Below are positions 7,968 through 16,474 of a DNA stretch of 64,000 nt, piece by piece. Location: positions 124,001 to 188,000 of the forward strand of contig NZ_LMDV01000010.1 of assembly GCF_001425175.1 (NCBI RefSeq), in the 5' to 3' direction. This DNA comes from Nocardioides sp. Root1257 (GTDB lineage: Bacteria > Actinomycetota > Actinomycetes > Propionibacteriales > Nocardioidaceae). The notes under the pieces were generated by a model that made no database searches, was not told where the DNA came from, and worked only from the letters and a program-made list of their open reading frames with translations. Made by a program: the position numbers and the translations under genes. Positions within the stretch are counted from its first letter, which is position 1; every line of letters starts with the position of its first letter.

Positions 7968-9620
7968 TCACTCCGCCCGCACCCGGCGCCGCGCCGAGGG
8001 CTTGCGCTCGGACGGCTTGGTGACCGGCTGACCGGCCTCGACCAGCGAGGCGCGACGGGCGGCACCGAAGTCGGCGAGCGCGTCGACGAGCTCCTCCACG
8101 TCCGGGCGGCTGGCCAGGACGTCGACGCGCAGGCCGTGCTCCTCCGCCGTCTTCGCCGTGGCGGGGCCGATGACCGCGATGATCGTCGAGGTGTGCGGCT
8201 TGCCGGCGATGCCGACCAGGTTGCGCACCGTCGAGGACGACGTGAACACGACCGCGTCGAACTTGCCGGTCTTGATCGCGTCGCGGGTCTCGGGCGGCGG
8301 CGGGGCGGCCCGGACGGTGCGGTACGCCGTGACGTCGTCGCACTCCCAGCCGAGGTCGATCAGGCCGGCGACGAGGTTCTCGGTCGCGATGTCGGCACGG
8401 GGCAGGAAGACCCGGTTGATCGGGTCGAGCGCCTCGTCGTACTCGGGCCAGTCCTCGAGCAGACCGGCCGCCGACTGCTCCCCGGAGGGCACCAGGTCGG
8501 CACGCAGGCCCCAGTCGCCGATCGCCTGGGCGGTCTTGTCGCCGACCGCGGCGATCTTGAGGCCGGAGAAGGCCCGCGCGTCGAGGCCGTACTCCTCGAA
8601 CTTCTCGCGGACCGCCTTGACGGCGTTGACCGAGGTGAAGGCGATCCACTCGTAGCGGCCCTCGACGAGGCCGCGGACGGCCTTGTCCATCTGCTGCGGG
8701 TTGCGCGGCGGCTCGACCGAGATGGTGGGGACCTCGTCGGGCACGGCGCCGTAGCCGCGGAGGCGCTCGGACAGCGAGCCCGCCTGCTCCTTGGTGCGGG
8801 GCACCAGGACGCGCCAGCCGAAGAGCGGCTTGGTCTCGAACCACGACAGCGTCTCGCGCAGGTCGACGACGTCACCGACGACGGTCACGGCGGGCGGCGC
8901 CATCCGGGCCGCGCGGGCGTCGGCGGCGATCCGCTCGAGGGTGGAGGTGACCGTGGCCTGCTCGGTGGTGGTGCCGACGCGGGTCATCGCGACCGAGGTC
9001 TGCGGCGAGCGGCCGGCGGCGACCAGCGCCTTGGCGATGTCACCGATCTGACCGACCGCCGAGAGCAGGACGAGGGTCCGCTTGCCGGCGTACTGGCTCC
9101 AGTCGACCTTGTCACCGCAGGTCACGACGGCGACCTCGCGGTGGTCCTTCGTGGTCAGCGGGATGCCGGCGTACGCCGGGACCGCGTTGACCGACGACAC
9201 GCCGGGCACGATCTCGAAGGCGAGGCCCGCCTTGACGCAGGCCTGCGCCTCCTCGGGACCCGAGGCGTAGAGGAAGGGGTCGCCGCTCAGCAGCCGGACG
9301 ACGCGCACGCCGCGCTTGGCGTGCTTGACGACGACCTTGCCGCGCGCTGCGTGCGTCAGCGGCTGGCCGTCCTCGCCGAAGCCGCCGTCGACGATCTCGG
9401 GGCCGGCCGGCTCCGTCTCGTCCTCGGCGGGCACCGGCAGGTCGAGGACCTGACGGATCAGCTCGGCGTGCTCGGGCACCTCGGTCACCACGACGTCGGC
9501 GCGCCGCAGCAGCTCGACGGCGCGCACCGTCAGCAGGCCCGGGTCGCCGGGGCCGCTGCCGACGAACGACACCCAGCCGCGCGGCTGGTCGGGGTTCGGG
9601 CTGGTCTTGGCTCGGGTCAT
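7968..9620 (-). CDS. hemD: Fused uroporphyrinogen-III C-methyltransferase and uroporphyrinogen-III synthase
   Basis: A 550-residue two-domain enzyme. Residues from about 10 to 260 are an SAM-dependent uroporphyrinogen-III methyltransferase, shown by VGSGPGDPGLLTVRAVELL and LLSGDPFLYASGPEEA. The C-terminal half is a HemD synthase domain with AFTSVNAVKAV and VFTSSSTVRNLV. The synthase closes hydroxymethylbilane to uroporphyrinogen III; the methyltransferase diverts part of it to precorrin-2 (sirohaem or cobalamin). The ATG at 9618-9620 overlaps the hemC stop (ATGA). Such fusions are common in actinobacteria. The tail after residue 520 is basic and poorly conserved. Confidence 0.93.
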   Translation of the reverse strand: MTRAKTSPNPDQPRGWVSFVGSGPGDPGLLTVRAVELLRRADVVVTEVPEHAELIRQVLDLPVPAEDETEPAGPEIVDGGFGEDGQPLTHAARGKVVVKHAKRGVRVVRLLSGDPFLYASGPEEAQACVKAGLAFEIVPGVSSVNAVPAYAGIPLTTKDHREVAVVTCGDKVDWSQYAGKRTLVLLSAVGQIGDIAKALVAAGRSPQTSVAMTRVGTTTEQATVTSTLERIAADARAARMAPPAVTVVGDVVDLRETLSWFETKPLFGWRVLVPRTKEQAGSLSERLRGYGAVPDEVPTISVEPPRNPQQMDKAVRGLVEGRYEWIAFTSVNAVKAVREKFEEYGLDARAFSGLKIAAVGDKTAQAIGDWGLRADLVPSGEQSAAGLLEDWPEYDEALDPINRVFLPRADIATENLVAGLIDLGWECDDVTAYRTVRAAPPPPETRDAIKTGKFDAVVFTSSSTVRNLVGIAGKPHTSTIIAVIGPATAKTAEEHGLRVDVLASRPDVEELVDALADFGAARRASLVEAGQPVTKPSERKPSARRRVRAE

Positions 9621-10603
9621 GCGTTCTGCACCTTGTCTAGCTCGTCGTGTGGCGAGTCGTTCGTTGGTTGCGTCAGGTCAGCCGCGCCGTCGGCGAGCAT
9701 CTCCTTCGCGAGCCGGTCACCGACGCCTGCGGCATCGGCGGGGTCCCCGGTGGCGGACATCCGCACCGAGAGCCCCCCGTCGGGTGAGAGTGCGATCGCC
9801 CGCACCCACAGCTCCTCGCCGTCCTCGCCCTCGGCCACCTCGGCCAGGGCTCCGATCGGCGCGGAGCAGCCTCCCTCCAGCGTGGCGAGCACGGCTCGCT
9901 CCGCCTCGACCGCGGCGCGGGTCCGCGGGTCGTCCAGCACCTCGCGCAGCTGCACCGCGAGGTCGTCATCGGTACGGCACTCGACCGCCAGCGCGCCCTG
10001 CCCGGGGGCCGGCAGCATCTGGAGCGGGTCGAGCACCTCGGTCGCCTCCTCGAGGCGGCCGATGCGGGCCAGGCCGGCGCGGGCGAGCACGACGGCGTCG
10101 TACTCGCCGGAGCGGACCTTGGCGATCCGGGTGTCCACGTTGCCGCGCACCCCGACCACCTCGACGCCGAGGCCGAGGGCGTGCAGCTGGGCGGCGCGCC
10201 GGGGCGAGCCGGTGCCGACCCGGCTGCCGACGGGCAGCTCGCCGAGCGTCAGCCCGTCGCGGGCGACGACGGCGTCGCGCGGGTCCTCGCGGGTGGGTAC
10301 GGCGGCGAGGGTGATGCCGTCGGCGGCGTAGGTCGGCAGGTCCTTGAGCGAGTGCACGGCGACGTCGACCCGGCCGTCGAGCAGGGCGTCGCGCAGGGCG
10401 TTGACGAAGACGCCGGTCGACGACGTCCCCGCGAGCGGGGTGCCGGCGGCCTGGCTGCGGTCACCCTCGGTCGCGATCTCGACGAGCTCGACCTCGCGGC
10501 CGAGGCGAGCGGCGATCTGGTCGGCGACGAGCCGGGACTGGGTGGTGGCGAGGACCGAGGCGCGGGTCCCGACGCGGACTGCCGTCTCTCGGGGCGCGGT
10601 CAC
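9617..10603 (-). CDS. hemC: Hydroxymethylbilane synthase (porphobilinogen deaminase) HemC
   Basis: HemC polymerises four porphobilinogens into hydroxymethylbilane, the substrate of the HemD domain encoded next. The 328-residue protein shows VGTRASVLATTQSRLVAD at the N-terminus, the conserved HSLKDLPT segment and the dipyrromethane-cofactor cysteine in EGGCSAPIG near residue 245. The start at 10603 overlaps the hemA stop by four bases and its stop overlaps hemD by four, so the three genes are translationally coupled. The last 50 residues are less conserved, as usual. Confidence 0.95.
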   Translation of the reverse strand: MTAPRETAVRVGTRASVLATTQSRLVADQIAARLGREVELVEIATEGDRSQAAGTPLAGTSSTGVFVNALRDALLDGRVDVAVHSLKDLPTYAADGITLAAVPTREDPRDAVVARDGLTLGELPVGSRVGTGSPRRAAQLHALGLGVEVVGVRGNVDTRIAKVRSGEYDAVVLARAGLARIGRLEEATEVLDPLQMLPAPGQGALAVECRTDDDLAVQLREVLDDPRTRAAVEAERAVLATLEGGCSAPIGALAEVAEGEDGEELWVRAIALSPDGGLSVRMSATGDPADAAGVGDRLAKEMLADGAADLTQPTNDSPHDELDKVQNA

Positions 10604-11892
10604 GACAGACCCTCCGGGCGGGTGACGGCGTCGACGGCCTCCGGGTCCAGGGCGAAGAGCTCGGCGAGCGCGGCGGCGTACGAGACGGCGCCGGACTCGT
10701 TGGCCAGCTCCTTGACCCGCACGGTCGGCTCGTGAAGCAGCTTGTCGGCGACCCGGCGCACGGTGTGCAGGACCTCGGCGCGGGTGGCCTCGTCCAGGTC
10801 GGGCAGCCGACCGGCGAGCCGGTCCATCTCGGCATCGACGACCGAGGTCGCCATCGAGCGCAGCGCCACCACCGTGGGAGTGACGCTGGCCTGGCGGCGC
10901 GCGGAGAGGAACGCCGCGACCTCCTGGGTGACGATCCCGCGGACCGCCTCGACCTCGCGGCCGGCGTCGGAGTCGTGCAGCTCGCGGGCGAGCTCGGCCA
11001 GGTTGATCAGGGTGACCCCGGGCAGCTCGCCGGCAGCGGGGTCGACGTCGTGCGGGAGGGCCAGGTCGATGATCGCGAGCTCGCGGCCGTCGGCGGTCGC
11101 GGCTGCGACCATCTCGGCGGTGACGATCACGCCGGTCGAGCCGGTGCAGGACACCACGACGTCGGCGACGGCGAGCTCGGCCGCGACGTCGCTCAGCAGT
11201 GCCGAGCGGGCGCCGTACTCCCCCGCGAGACGGACGGCGTTGCCGGCCGTGCGGTTGGCGACGGTGACGCTCGCGGCGCCCCGGCGCGACAGCGTCGCGG
11301 TGGCCAGGCCGGCCATCGCTCCGGCGCCGAGAACGAGGGCGCGCTTGCCCGTCAGGTCGCCGACGGCGGTGTGGCTGCGGTCGAGCGCGGCGGAGACCAG
11401 GGTGGGGGCGGCGTGGTCGATGTCCGTCTCGGCGCGCGCCCGCTTGCCGACCCGGAGGGCCTGCTGGAAGAGCACGTTGAGGGAGGGACCGACCGTGCCG
11501 ATCTCCTGGCCCGCGCTGAGGGCGTCGCGGGTCTGGCCGAGGATCTGGCCCTCGCCGACCGCCATCGAGTCGAGGCCCGCGACCACCTGGAAGAGGTGCG
11601 AGACGGCACCGTCGTCGTAGTGGACGTAGAGGTGCGGCAGCATCGCCTCGGTCGCCTCGCCGGCCCGCTCGATGAGGAGCTTGGAGACCTCCTCGACGCT
11701 GCCGTGGAAGCGGTCGACGTCGGCGTAGATCTCGAGGCGGTTGCAGGTCGAGATGACCGTGGCCTCGGTGACGTGCTCGGACGCGGCGACGTCGTCGATC
11801 AGCTTGTGGACGCCGTCGGCGTCCAGGGCGACCCGCTCCAGCAGGGACACCGGCGCGGACTTGTGGGAGATCCCCACCACCAGAACACTCAC
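10600..11892 (-). CDS. hemA: Glutamyl-tRNA reductase HemA
   Basis: HemA reduces glutamyl-tRNA(Glu) to glutamate-1-semialdehyde, the first step of the C5 haem pathway. It has 430 residues. The substrate region GISHKSAPVSLLER and the catalytic cysteine in ISTCNRLEIYAD (about residue 50) are present, followed by FQQALRVGKRARAETDI and a Rossmann stretch ALVLGAGAMAGLA. The start is GTG 11890-11892, which overlaps the rex stop (GTGA); the frame stays open further upstream, but only inside rex. Coupling to rex implies that haem synthesis responds to the NADH/NAD+ ratio, as described for the rex-hemACD operon of S. coelicolor. Confidence 0.95.
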   Translation of the reverse strand: MSVLVVGISHKSAPVSLLERVALDADGVHKLIDDVAASEHVTEATVISTCNRLEIYADVDRFHGSVEEVSKLLIERAGEATEAMLPHLYVHYDDGAVSHLFQVVAGLDSMAVGEGQILGQTRDALSAGQEIGTVGPSLNVLFQQALRVGKRARAETDIDHAAPTLVSAALDRSHTAVGDLTGKRALVLGAGAMAGLATATLSRRGAASVTVANRTAGNAVRLAGEYGARSALLSDVAAELAVADVVVSCTGSTGVIVTAEMVAAATADGRELAIIDLALPHDVDPAAGELPGVTLINLAELARELHDSDAGREVEAVRGIVTQEVAAFLSARRQASVTPTVVALRSMATSVVDAEMDRLAGRLPDLDEATRAEVLHTVRRVADKLLHEPTVRVKELANESGAVSYAAALAELFALDPEAVDAVTRPEGLS

Positions 11893-12548
11893 GCCGTCGC
11901 CGCCTTCCGCTGCTCGTGGTAGGCCAGGATCTGCAGCTCGATGGAGAGGTCGACCTTGCGCACGTCGACCTGCTCGGGCACCGAGAGCACGATCGGCGCG
12001 AAGTTGAGGATGCTGGTGACGCCGCACGCGACCATCCGGTCGGCGACGTCCTGCGCGGCGACCGCGGGGGTCGCGATCACGCCGATGGCGACGTCGTGGT
12101 CCTTCACGATCTGCTCGAGGTTGTCGAAGGCCTGGACCTCGATGCCGGCGACGACCTCGTCGCGGCGGGCCGGGTCGGCATCGAGCAGGGCCACCACCCG
12201 GAAGCCGCGGCTGCGGAAACCGGAGTAGTTGGCGAGCGCCTGGCCGAGGTTGCCGATGCCGACGATGACCACGGGCCAGTCCTGGGTCACGCCGATCTCG
12301 CGGGCGATCTGGTAGCGCAGGTACTCGACGTCGTACCCGACGCCGCGGGTGCCGTAGCTGCCGAGGTAGGAGAGGTCCTTGCGCAGCTTGGCGCTGTTGA
12401 CCCCGGCCGCGACGGCGAGCTCCTCGCTGGAGCAGGTGCTGGTGCCCTGCTCGGACAGCGTCGTGAGGGCTCGGAGGTAGATGGGCAGCCGCGCAACCGT
12501 TGCTTCGGGAATGTCCCGAGAGCTGTCGGGTGACGTGCGAGCGCTCAC
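11889..12548 (-). CDS. rex: Redox-sensing transcriptional repressor Rex
   Basis: Rex is a dimeric repressor that binds DNA when NADH is low and lets go when NADH rises. Here it has 219 residues: an N-terminal winged helix (ATVARLPIYLRALTTL, VNSAKLRKDLSYLGSYG) and a C-terminal Rossmann domain with VIVGIGNLGQALANY. GTG 12546-12548 is chosen because a GGAGAAGG ribosome-binding site lies about eight bases upstream and the conserved part follows. It leads the hem operon. A 16-base match to the Rex operator lies 100 bases upstream at 12648-12663, so the gene probably controls itself and hemACDB. Confidence 0.94.
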   Translation of the reverse strand: MSARTSPDSSRDIPEATVARLPIYLRALTTLSEQGTSTCSSEELAVAAGVNSAKLRKDLSYLGSYGTRGVGYDVEYLRYQIAREIGVTQDWPVVIVGIGNLGQALANYSGFRSRGFRVVALLDADPARRDEVVAGIEVQAFDNLEQIVKDHDVAIGVIATPAVAAQDVADRMVACGVTSILNFAPIVLSVPEQVDVRKVDLSIELQILAYHEQRKAATA

Positions 12549-12647
12549 TGAGTTGCCTTCTCCATAGCCGGGGGGCTGCTGGGCCGTCGTCGGGCGCACT
12601 GGAACGACTCGTTCCGGAGGCCCGGCGGCTCGTTCACTGTAGGAGTT

Positions 12648-12663
12648 TGTGAACGGGAGAACA
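12648..12663. promoter_or_regulatory. Candidate Rex operator upstream of rex-hem
   Basis: The sequence TGTGAACGGGAGAACA matches the actinobacterial Rex operator TGTGAACGCGTTCACA at 12 of 16 positions, with the left half perfect and the right half degenerate. A second GTTCAC half-site lies just upstream on the same strand (12632-12637). Position fits autoregulation of rex. Confidence 0.55.
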
Positions 12664-12730
12664 AAACGAGAGCGGGTCGGCGGGCCCGTGGGACTAGCAC
12701 ATGTGACATGAGCCACGCCGAGCGGGTCCG

Positions 12731-12973
12731 TCAGCCCGCCAGCGCCGCCCGGAGCCGCTGCTCGTCGACCCGCCAGAAGTCGTGCTGCCGACCGTCGACG
12801 AAGGTCACCGGGATCTCCTCGCCGAACCGCTCCCGGAGCACCGGGTCGTCGTCGATCGAGACCTCGCCGTACGACTCCCCCAGGTCGGCGCAGACGCGCT
12901 CGATCACCAGGCGGGCCTCGTCGCACAGGTGGCAGCCGGGGCGGGAGTAGAGGGTGATCCGGGGCGTGCTCAT
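12731..12973 (-). CDS. Glutaredoxin-like protein
   Basis: An 80-residue thioredoxin-fold protein with the redox motif GCHLC at residues 14-18 and the cis-proline region EEIPVTFVDG. Such small proteins are thiol-disulfide oxidoreductases of unknown partner. It starts at ATG 12971-12973, ten bases after the stop of the acyl-CoA synthetase gene, and precedes rex with a 182-base gap that holds the rex promoter. A glutaredoxin-like gene occupies the same place beside hemA in M. tuberculosis (Rv0508, from memory). Confidence 0.88.
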   Translation of the reverse strand: MSTPRITLYSRPGCHLCDEARLVIERVCADLGESYGEVSIDDDPVLRERFGEEIPVTFVDGRQHDFWRVDEQRLRAALAG

Positions 12974-12983
12974 CCGAGACCCG

Positions 12984-14582
12984 TCACTCCAGGAGGCCGA
13001 GCGCACGTCGCCGCTCCAGGCCCCGCAGCCGGCCCTTCTGGACCTTGCCGGTGACGGTGCGCGGCAGCGTGTCGACGATCTCGATCCGGGACGGCTGCTT
13101 GAACCGCGCGAGGCGGACGGCGCAGTGCTCGCGCACGGCGTCGGCCACCGCGGCCGGGTCGGCGTCGACCGTGCGGACGTAGGCGACGACGGCCTCTCCG
13201 GTCTGCTCGTCGGTGACCCCGATGACGGCGACCTCGGCGACCCCGGGCACCTCCTCGATGACGTCCTCGACCTCGACGGGGTAGACGTTGAAGCCGGAGA
13301 CGATGACCAGCTCCTTGAGCCGGTCGACGAGGAAGAGGTCGCCGCTGTCGTCGAGGAAGCCGACGTCCCCGGTCGCCCACCAGCCCTCGGCGTCCGGCCC
13401 ACCCGAGCCGTCCGGCCAGTAGCCGCTGAAGAGGTTGGCGCCGCGGATCTCGATCTCACCGGGGTCGTCGCCCTCGGGCGGCTTCCCGTCGTCGTCGAGC
13501 AGGCGGATGTCGATGCCCGGCAACGCCGCCCCGACGGAGCCGACCTGGAAGGTCTCGCTGCACAGGGTGCTGGTGACGACCGGCGACGCCTCCGTCAGGC
13601 CGTACCCCTGGTGGACCGGGACGCCGGTGCGCTCGGTGAACTCGTTCACGACCTCCGGGCTGAGCGGGGCCGACCCCGACAGCATCAGCCGGACCGGCCC
13701 GAGGCGCTCCTCGAGGTCCTGCTCGCCGCGCCAGTAGGCGAAGACCGGCGGCGCCACCGGCACCACGCTGCAGGCCTCGTCGTCGATGATCGCCAGCGTC
13801 TCCTGCGGGTCGAAGCGCTCGACGAGCACCAGCTTGGCGCGGTGCCGGAGCACGCCGCCCAGCACGGCGTTGAGCCCGTAGACGTGGAAGAGCGGGAGCA
13901 CCCCGAGCACGACGTCGTCGCCGTGCATCATCGGCGGCTCCACCTGGGCGACCTGGTCGATGTTGGCGAGCAGCGCCCGGTGGGTGAGCATCGCGGCGCG
14001 CGGCAGGCCCGACGTACCGCTCGTGTAGAGGAGCGCGGCCAGCTTCTCGGGATCCTGGAGCGGCGGCGCCGGCCGGGCGGTGTCGGCGCGCAGGTGGTCG
14101 TAGGAGCGCTCGCCGGGCAGCAGCGTGGCACCGGCGACCACGACCCGCGGCACCACCGCACGGGCCGCGAGCTCGGGATCCAGCTCGTCCCCGCCGTCGA
14201 CGACGCTGCGGAGCACGTCGACGGCGGCACGCAGGGTGGTGACGGTGTCGCCGTCGGCCACGGCCATCCGGGCGCCCGAGTCGGCGAGCATCCGGGCGAG
14301 CTCGCCGGCCTTCGCGAGCGGGTTGACCGGGACGGCGACGGCCTGGGCCCGGAGCACCCCCAGGTACGTCGTGACGAACTCGAGCCGGTTGCCGATCGCG
14401 ATCAGCACCCGGTGCCCGCCGACGATGCCCGAGGCGGCCAGCCCGGTGGCGATGCGGCCTACCTCGTCCTCGAGCTCGGCCCAGGTCAGGCTGCGGCCGC
14501 CGGCCTCGACGACCGCCAGGCGGTCGGGGCTCTCGGTGGCCGCGAGGGTGACGAGCTCAGCCACGTCCCGGATGCCAGACAT
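12984..14582 (-). CDS. AMP-forming acyl-CoA synthetase / AMP-dependent ligase
   Basis: A 532-residue member of the ANL superfamily that activates a carboxylic acid as an acyl-adenylate and usually transfers it to CoA. Motifs in order are the nucleotide loop YTSGTSGLPRAAMLTH (about residue 175, with Arg where Lys is usual), YGLTEASPV, the hinge region GWWATGDVGFLDD and DRLKELVIVSGFNVYP, and the catalytic lysine in RTVTGKVQKG near the end. The substrate is unknown; length and FNVYP favour medium- or long-chain fatty acids. Divergent from the HAD phosphatase gene and 10 bases upstream of the glutaredoxin-like gene. Confidence 0.9.
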   Translation of the reverse strand: MSGIRDVAELVTLAATESPDRLAVVEAGGRSLTWAELEDEVGRIATGLAASGIVGGHRVLIAIGNRLEFVTTYLGVLRAQAVAVPVNPLAKAGELARMLADSGARMAVADGDTVTTLRAAVDVLRSVVDGGDELDPELAARAVVPRVVVAGATLLPGERSYDHLRADTARPAPPLQDPEKLAALLYTSGTSGLPRAAMLTHRALLANIDQVAQVEPPMMHGDDVVLGVLPLFHVYGLNAVLGGVLRHRAKLVLVERFDPQETLAIIDDEACSVVPVAPPVFAYWRGEQDLEERLGPVRLMLSGSAPLSPEVVNEFTERTGVPVHQGYGLTEASPVVTSTLCSETFQVGSVGAALPGIDIRLLDDDGKPPEGDDPGEIEIRGANLFSGYWPDGSGGPDAEGWWATGDVGFLDDSGDLFLVDRLKELVIVSGFNVYPVEVEDVIEEVPGVAEVAVIGVTDEQTGEAVVAYVRTVDADPAAVADAVREHCAVRLARFKQPSRIEIVDTLPRTVTGKVQKGRLRGLERRRALGLLE

Positions 14583-14623
14583 ACCGGGATACTTCCATAC
14601 CTCGCGGTCGTGCCGGGTGGGTC

Positions 14624-14629
14624 TACCCT
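14624..14629 (+). promoter_or_regulatory. -10 box of a probable leaderless promoter for the HAD gene
   Basis: TACCCT ends six bases before the GTG start at 14636, so transcription would begin at or next to the start codon. No ribosome-binding site precedes the GTG. No clear -35 was found. Confidence 0.45.
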
Positions 14630-14635
14630 GCCCGT

Positions 14636-15520
14636 GTGACGCCCCCTGACCGGAAGCCGCGACCGCGCAACCTGCAGCAGCGGTCCACGCTCGCGGGTGA
14701 GGCGGCGGCCGCCGCGACCGAGGTCGAGTCCGCGCTCACGCCGCCGCTGGACGCCTCGGCGGCCGCGTTCTTCGACGTCGACAACACCGTGATGCAGGGC
14801 GCGAGCATCTTCCACCTGGCGCGGGGGCTGCACCGGCGCAGGTTCTTCACCACCCGCGAGATCCTCGGGGCCGCCTGGAAGCAGGCCTACTTCCGGGTGG
14901 TCGGGGTCGAGGACCCCGAGCACGTGGCCGAGGCCCGCTCCTCGGCACTCAGCTTCATCGCCGGCCACACCGTCACCGAGCTCGAGGAGCTCGGCGAGGA
15001 GATCTTCGACGAGGGCATGGCCCACCGGATCTGGCCCGGCACCCGCGCGCTGGCCCAGCTGCACCTCGACGAGGGCCAGCGGGTCTGGCTGGTGACGGCG
15101 GCGCCGATCGAGATCGCCCAGATCATCGCCCGGCGGCTCGGGCTGACCGGGGCGATGGGCACCGTCGCCGAGCACGTGGACGGCGTCTACACCGGCCAGC
15201 TGGTCGGCGACATGCTGCACGGGCCGGCCAAGGGAGAGGCCATCAAGGCGCTGGCGGCGCGCGAGGGGCTCGACCTGCGCCGGTGCTCGGCGTACTCCGA
15301 CTCCCACAACGACCTGCCGATGCTCACCCTGGTCGGCGACCCGTGCGCCATCAACCCGGACCACAAGCTGCGCGCGTACGCCCGCGAGCAGGGCTGGCGG
15401 ATCCACGACTACCGGACCGGGCGCAAGGCGCTGCGCGCCGGCCTGGTCGTAGGCGGGGTCGCGGGCGCCGTCTCGGGCACCGTCGCCGCGGGCGTCGCGC
15501 TGCGGGGCCGGCGGCACTGA
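14636..15520 (+). CDS. HAD-IB family hydrolase (SerB-like phosphatase)
   Basis: A 294-residue phosphatase of the haloacid dehalogenase superfamily, subfamily IB. The nucleophile motif FFDVDNTVMQG lies near residue 44, the second motif is WLVTAAPIEIA, the lysine lies in GPAKGEAIKAL and the acidic pair in SDSHNDLPML. The C-terminal 40 residues contain a Gly/Ala-rich hydrophobic helix (LVVGGVAGAVSGTVAAGVAL), possibly a membrane anchor. Substrate is uncertain: phosphoserine is only one option. The GTG start at 14636 appears leaderless. It precedes the BldN-like sigma gene; a SerB1-like gene sits in the same area in M. tuberculosis (Rv0505c, from memory). Confidence 0.87.
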   Translation: MTPPDRKPRPRNLQQRSTLAGEAAAAATEVESALTPPLDASAAAFFDVDNTVMQGASIFHLARGLHRRRFFTTREILGAAWKQAYFRVVGVEDPEHVAEARSSALSFIAGHTVTELEELGEEIFDEGMAHRIWPGTRALAQLHLDEGQRVWLVTAAPIEIAQIIARRLGLTGAMGTVAEHVDGVYTGQLVGDMLHGPAKGEAIKALAAREGLDLRRCSAYSDSHNDLPMLTLVGDPCAINPDHKLRAYAREQGWRIHDYRTGRKALRAGLVVGGVAGAVSGTVAAGVALRGRRH

Positions 15521-15570
15521 CCCCGCCCGTCCACCCCCTGGGCTTTACCCGACTGGTCTGGTCCGGGAGG

Positions 15571-15587
15571 AGTAACTCGCGTTTACT
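15571..15587. promoter_or_regulatory. Inverted repeat upstream of the BldN-like sigma gene
   Basis: AGTAACTCGCGTTTACT has AGTAA/TTACT arms around seven bases. It agrees with six of the nine fixed positions of the Streptomyces BldD box (TNACNCWGNGTNA). It is 40 bases before the chosen start codon. A regulatory site is plausible but unproven. Confidence 0.3.
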
Positions 15588-15627
15588 GGGGAATGGCTGA
15601 GTGAGGAGCATCGGGAGGGTTCGCCAC

Positions 15628-16395
15628 ATGGCACAGGTCGGACATGACGTCGCGCGCGGGCTGGACTCGCTGCGCCGTCTCGTCGCCGAGGTGCTGCTCG
15701 CCGAACGTCCGCTCCTCGCGGGGATGCCGGGAGTGCTGGCGACCGAGGCGGTCACGACCGGCCGCACCCAGACCGGGACCGGCTCCGGCGGCGGGTACGA
15801 CGACTCCGACCTGGCCGCCTCCTCCGAGGAGGACGCCGCCGAGCGCGGCCGCCTGATCGCGCTGGTCGAGCTGGCCCGCGGCGGCGACGCCGAGGCGTTC
15901 GGCCTCCTCTACGACCACTACCAGGGCTCGGTCTACCGCTTCCTCTACTACCGGACCAGGTCCACCACGCTGGCCGAGGACCTCACCTCCGAGACGTTCT
16001 TCCGCGCGCTGCGGAGCATGAACGGGTTCCGGTGGCAGGGCAAGGACTTCGGCGCCTGGCTGATGACGATCGCGCGCAACCTCGCCACCGACCACTTCAA
16101 GGCCGGCCGCACCCGCCTCGAGATGACCACGGAGGACATGAGCCTCCACGACGACGCGACCGACGACGGGCCCGAGGGGATGGTGCTTGCCGGGCTGACC
16201 AACGAGGTCCTGATGCAGGCCCTCACCGAGCTCCCGGCCGAGCAGCGCGACTGCCTCGTGATGCGGTTCCTGCAGGGCATGAGCATCGCCGAGACGGCGG
16301 CGGTCCTCGGCCGCAGCGACGGCGCCGTCAAGCAGCTCCAGCTGCGCGGGGTGCGCAACCTCGCCAAGTTGATGCCGGAAGGGATCCGGGACTGA
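15628..16395 (+). CDS. ECF RNA polymerase sigma factor, BldN-like
   Basis: A 255-residue sigma-70 family protein. After an N-terminal extension of about 75 residues comes region 2 (LLYDHYQGSVYRFLYYRT, LAEDLTSETFFRAL, WLMTIARNLATDHF) and region 4 (LTELPAEQRDCLVMRFLQGMSIAETAAVLGRSDGAVKQLQ). ATG 15628 is preferred over GTG 15601 because GGGAGGG (15613-15619) lies nine bases upstream. The long extension recalls the pro-sequence of S. coelicolor BldN. The next gene encodes a membrane protein in the position of RsbN, the BldN anti-sigma factor. Orthology is inferred from extension, pairing and neighbourhood (rex-hem, the HTH regulator, trpS). Confidence 0.85.
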   Translation: MAQVGHDVARGLDSLRRLVAEVLLAERPLLAGMPGVLATEAVTTGRTQTGTGSGGGYDDSDLAASSEEDAAERGRLIALVELARGGDAEAFGLLYDHYQGSVYRFLYYRTRSTTLAEDLTSETFFRALRSMNGFRWQGKDFGAWLMTIARNLATDHFKAGRTRLEMTTEDMSLHDDATDDGPEGMVLAGLTNEVLMQALTELPAEQRDCLVMRFLQGMSIAETAAVLGRSDGAVKQLQLRGVRNLAKLMPEGIRD

Positions 16396-16474
16396 TGCCC
16401 GGCGTACCCGAAATCGTTTACGTGGATCGCGGATCTGCCGTAACTCCGCCGCCTGACGCGTCGTTGAGCACGAC

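Noticed and set aside
7371..10331. Open frame of 986 codons on the plus strand opposite hemB, hemD and hemC
   Set aside because: It is the antisense shadow of three recognised genes in GC-rich DNA. Its product is Arg/Gly/Asp-rich without motifs, and there is no start signal.
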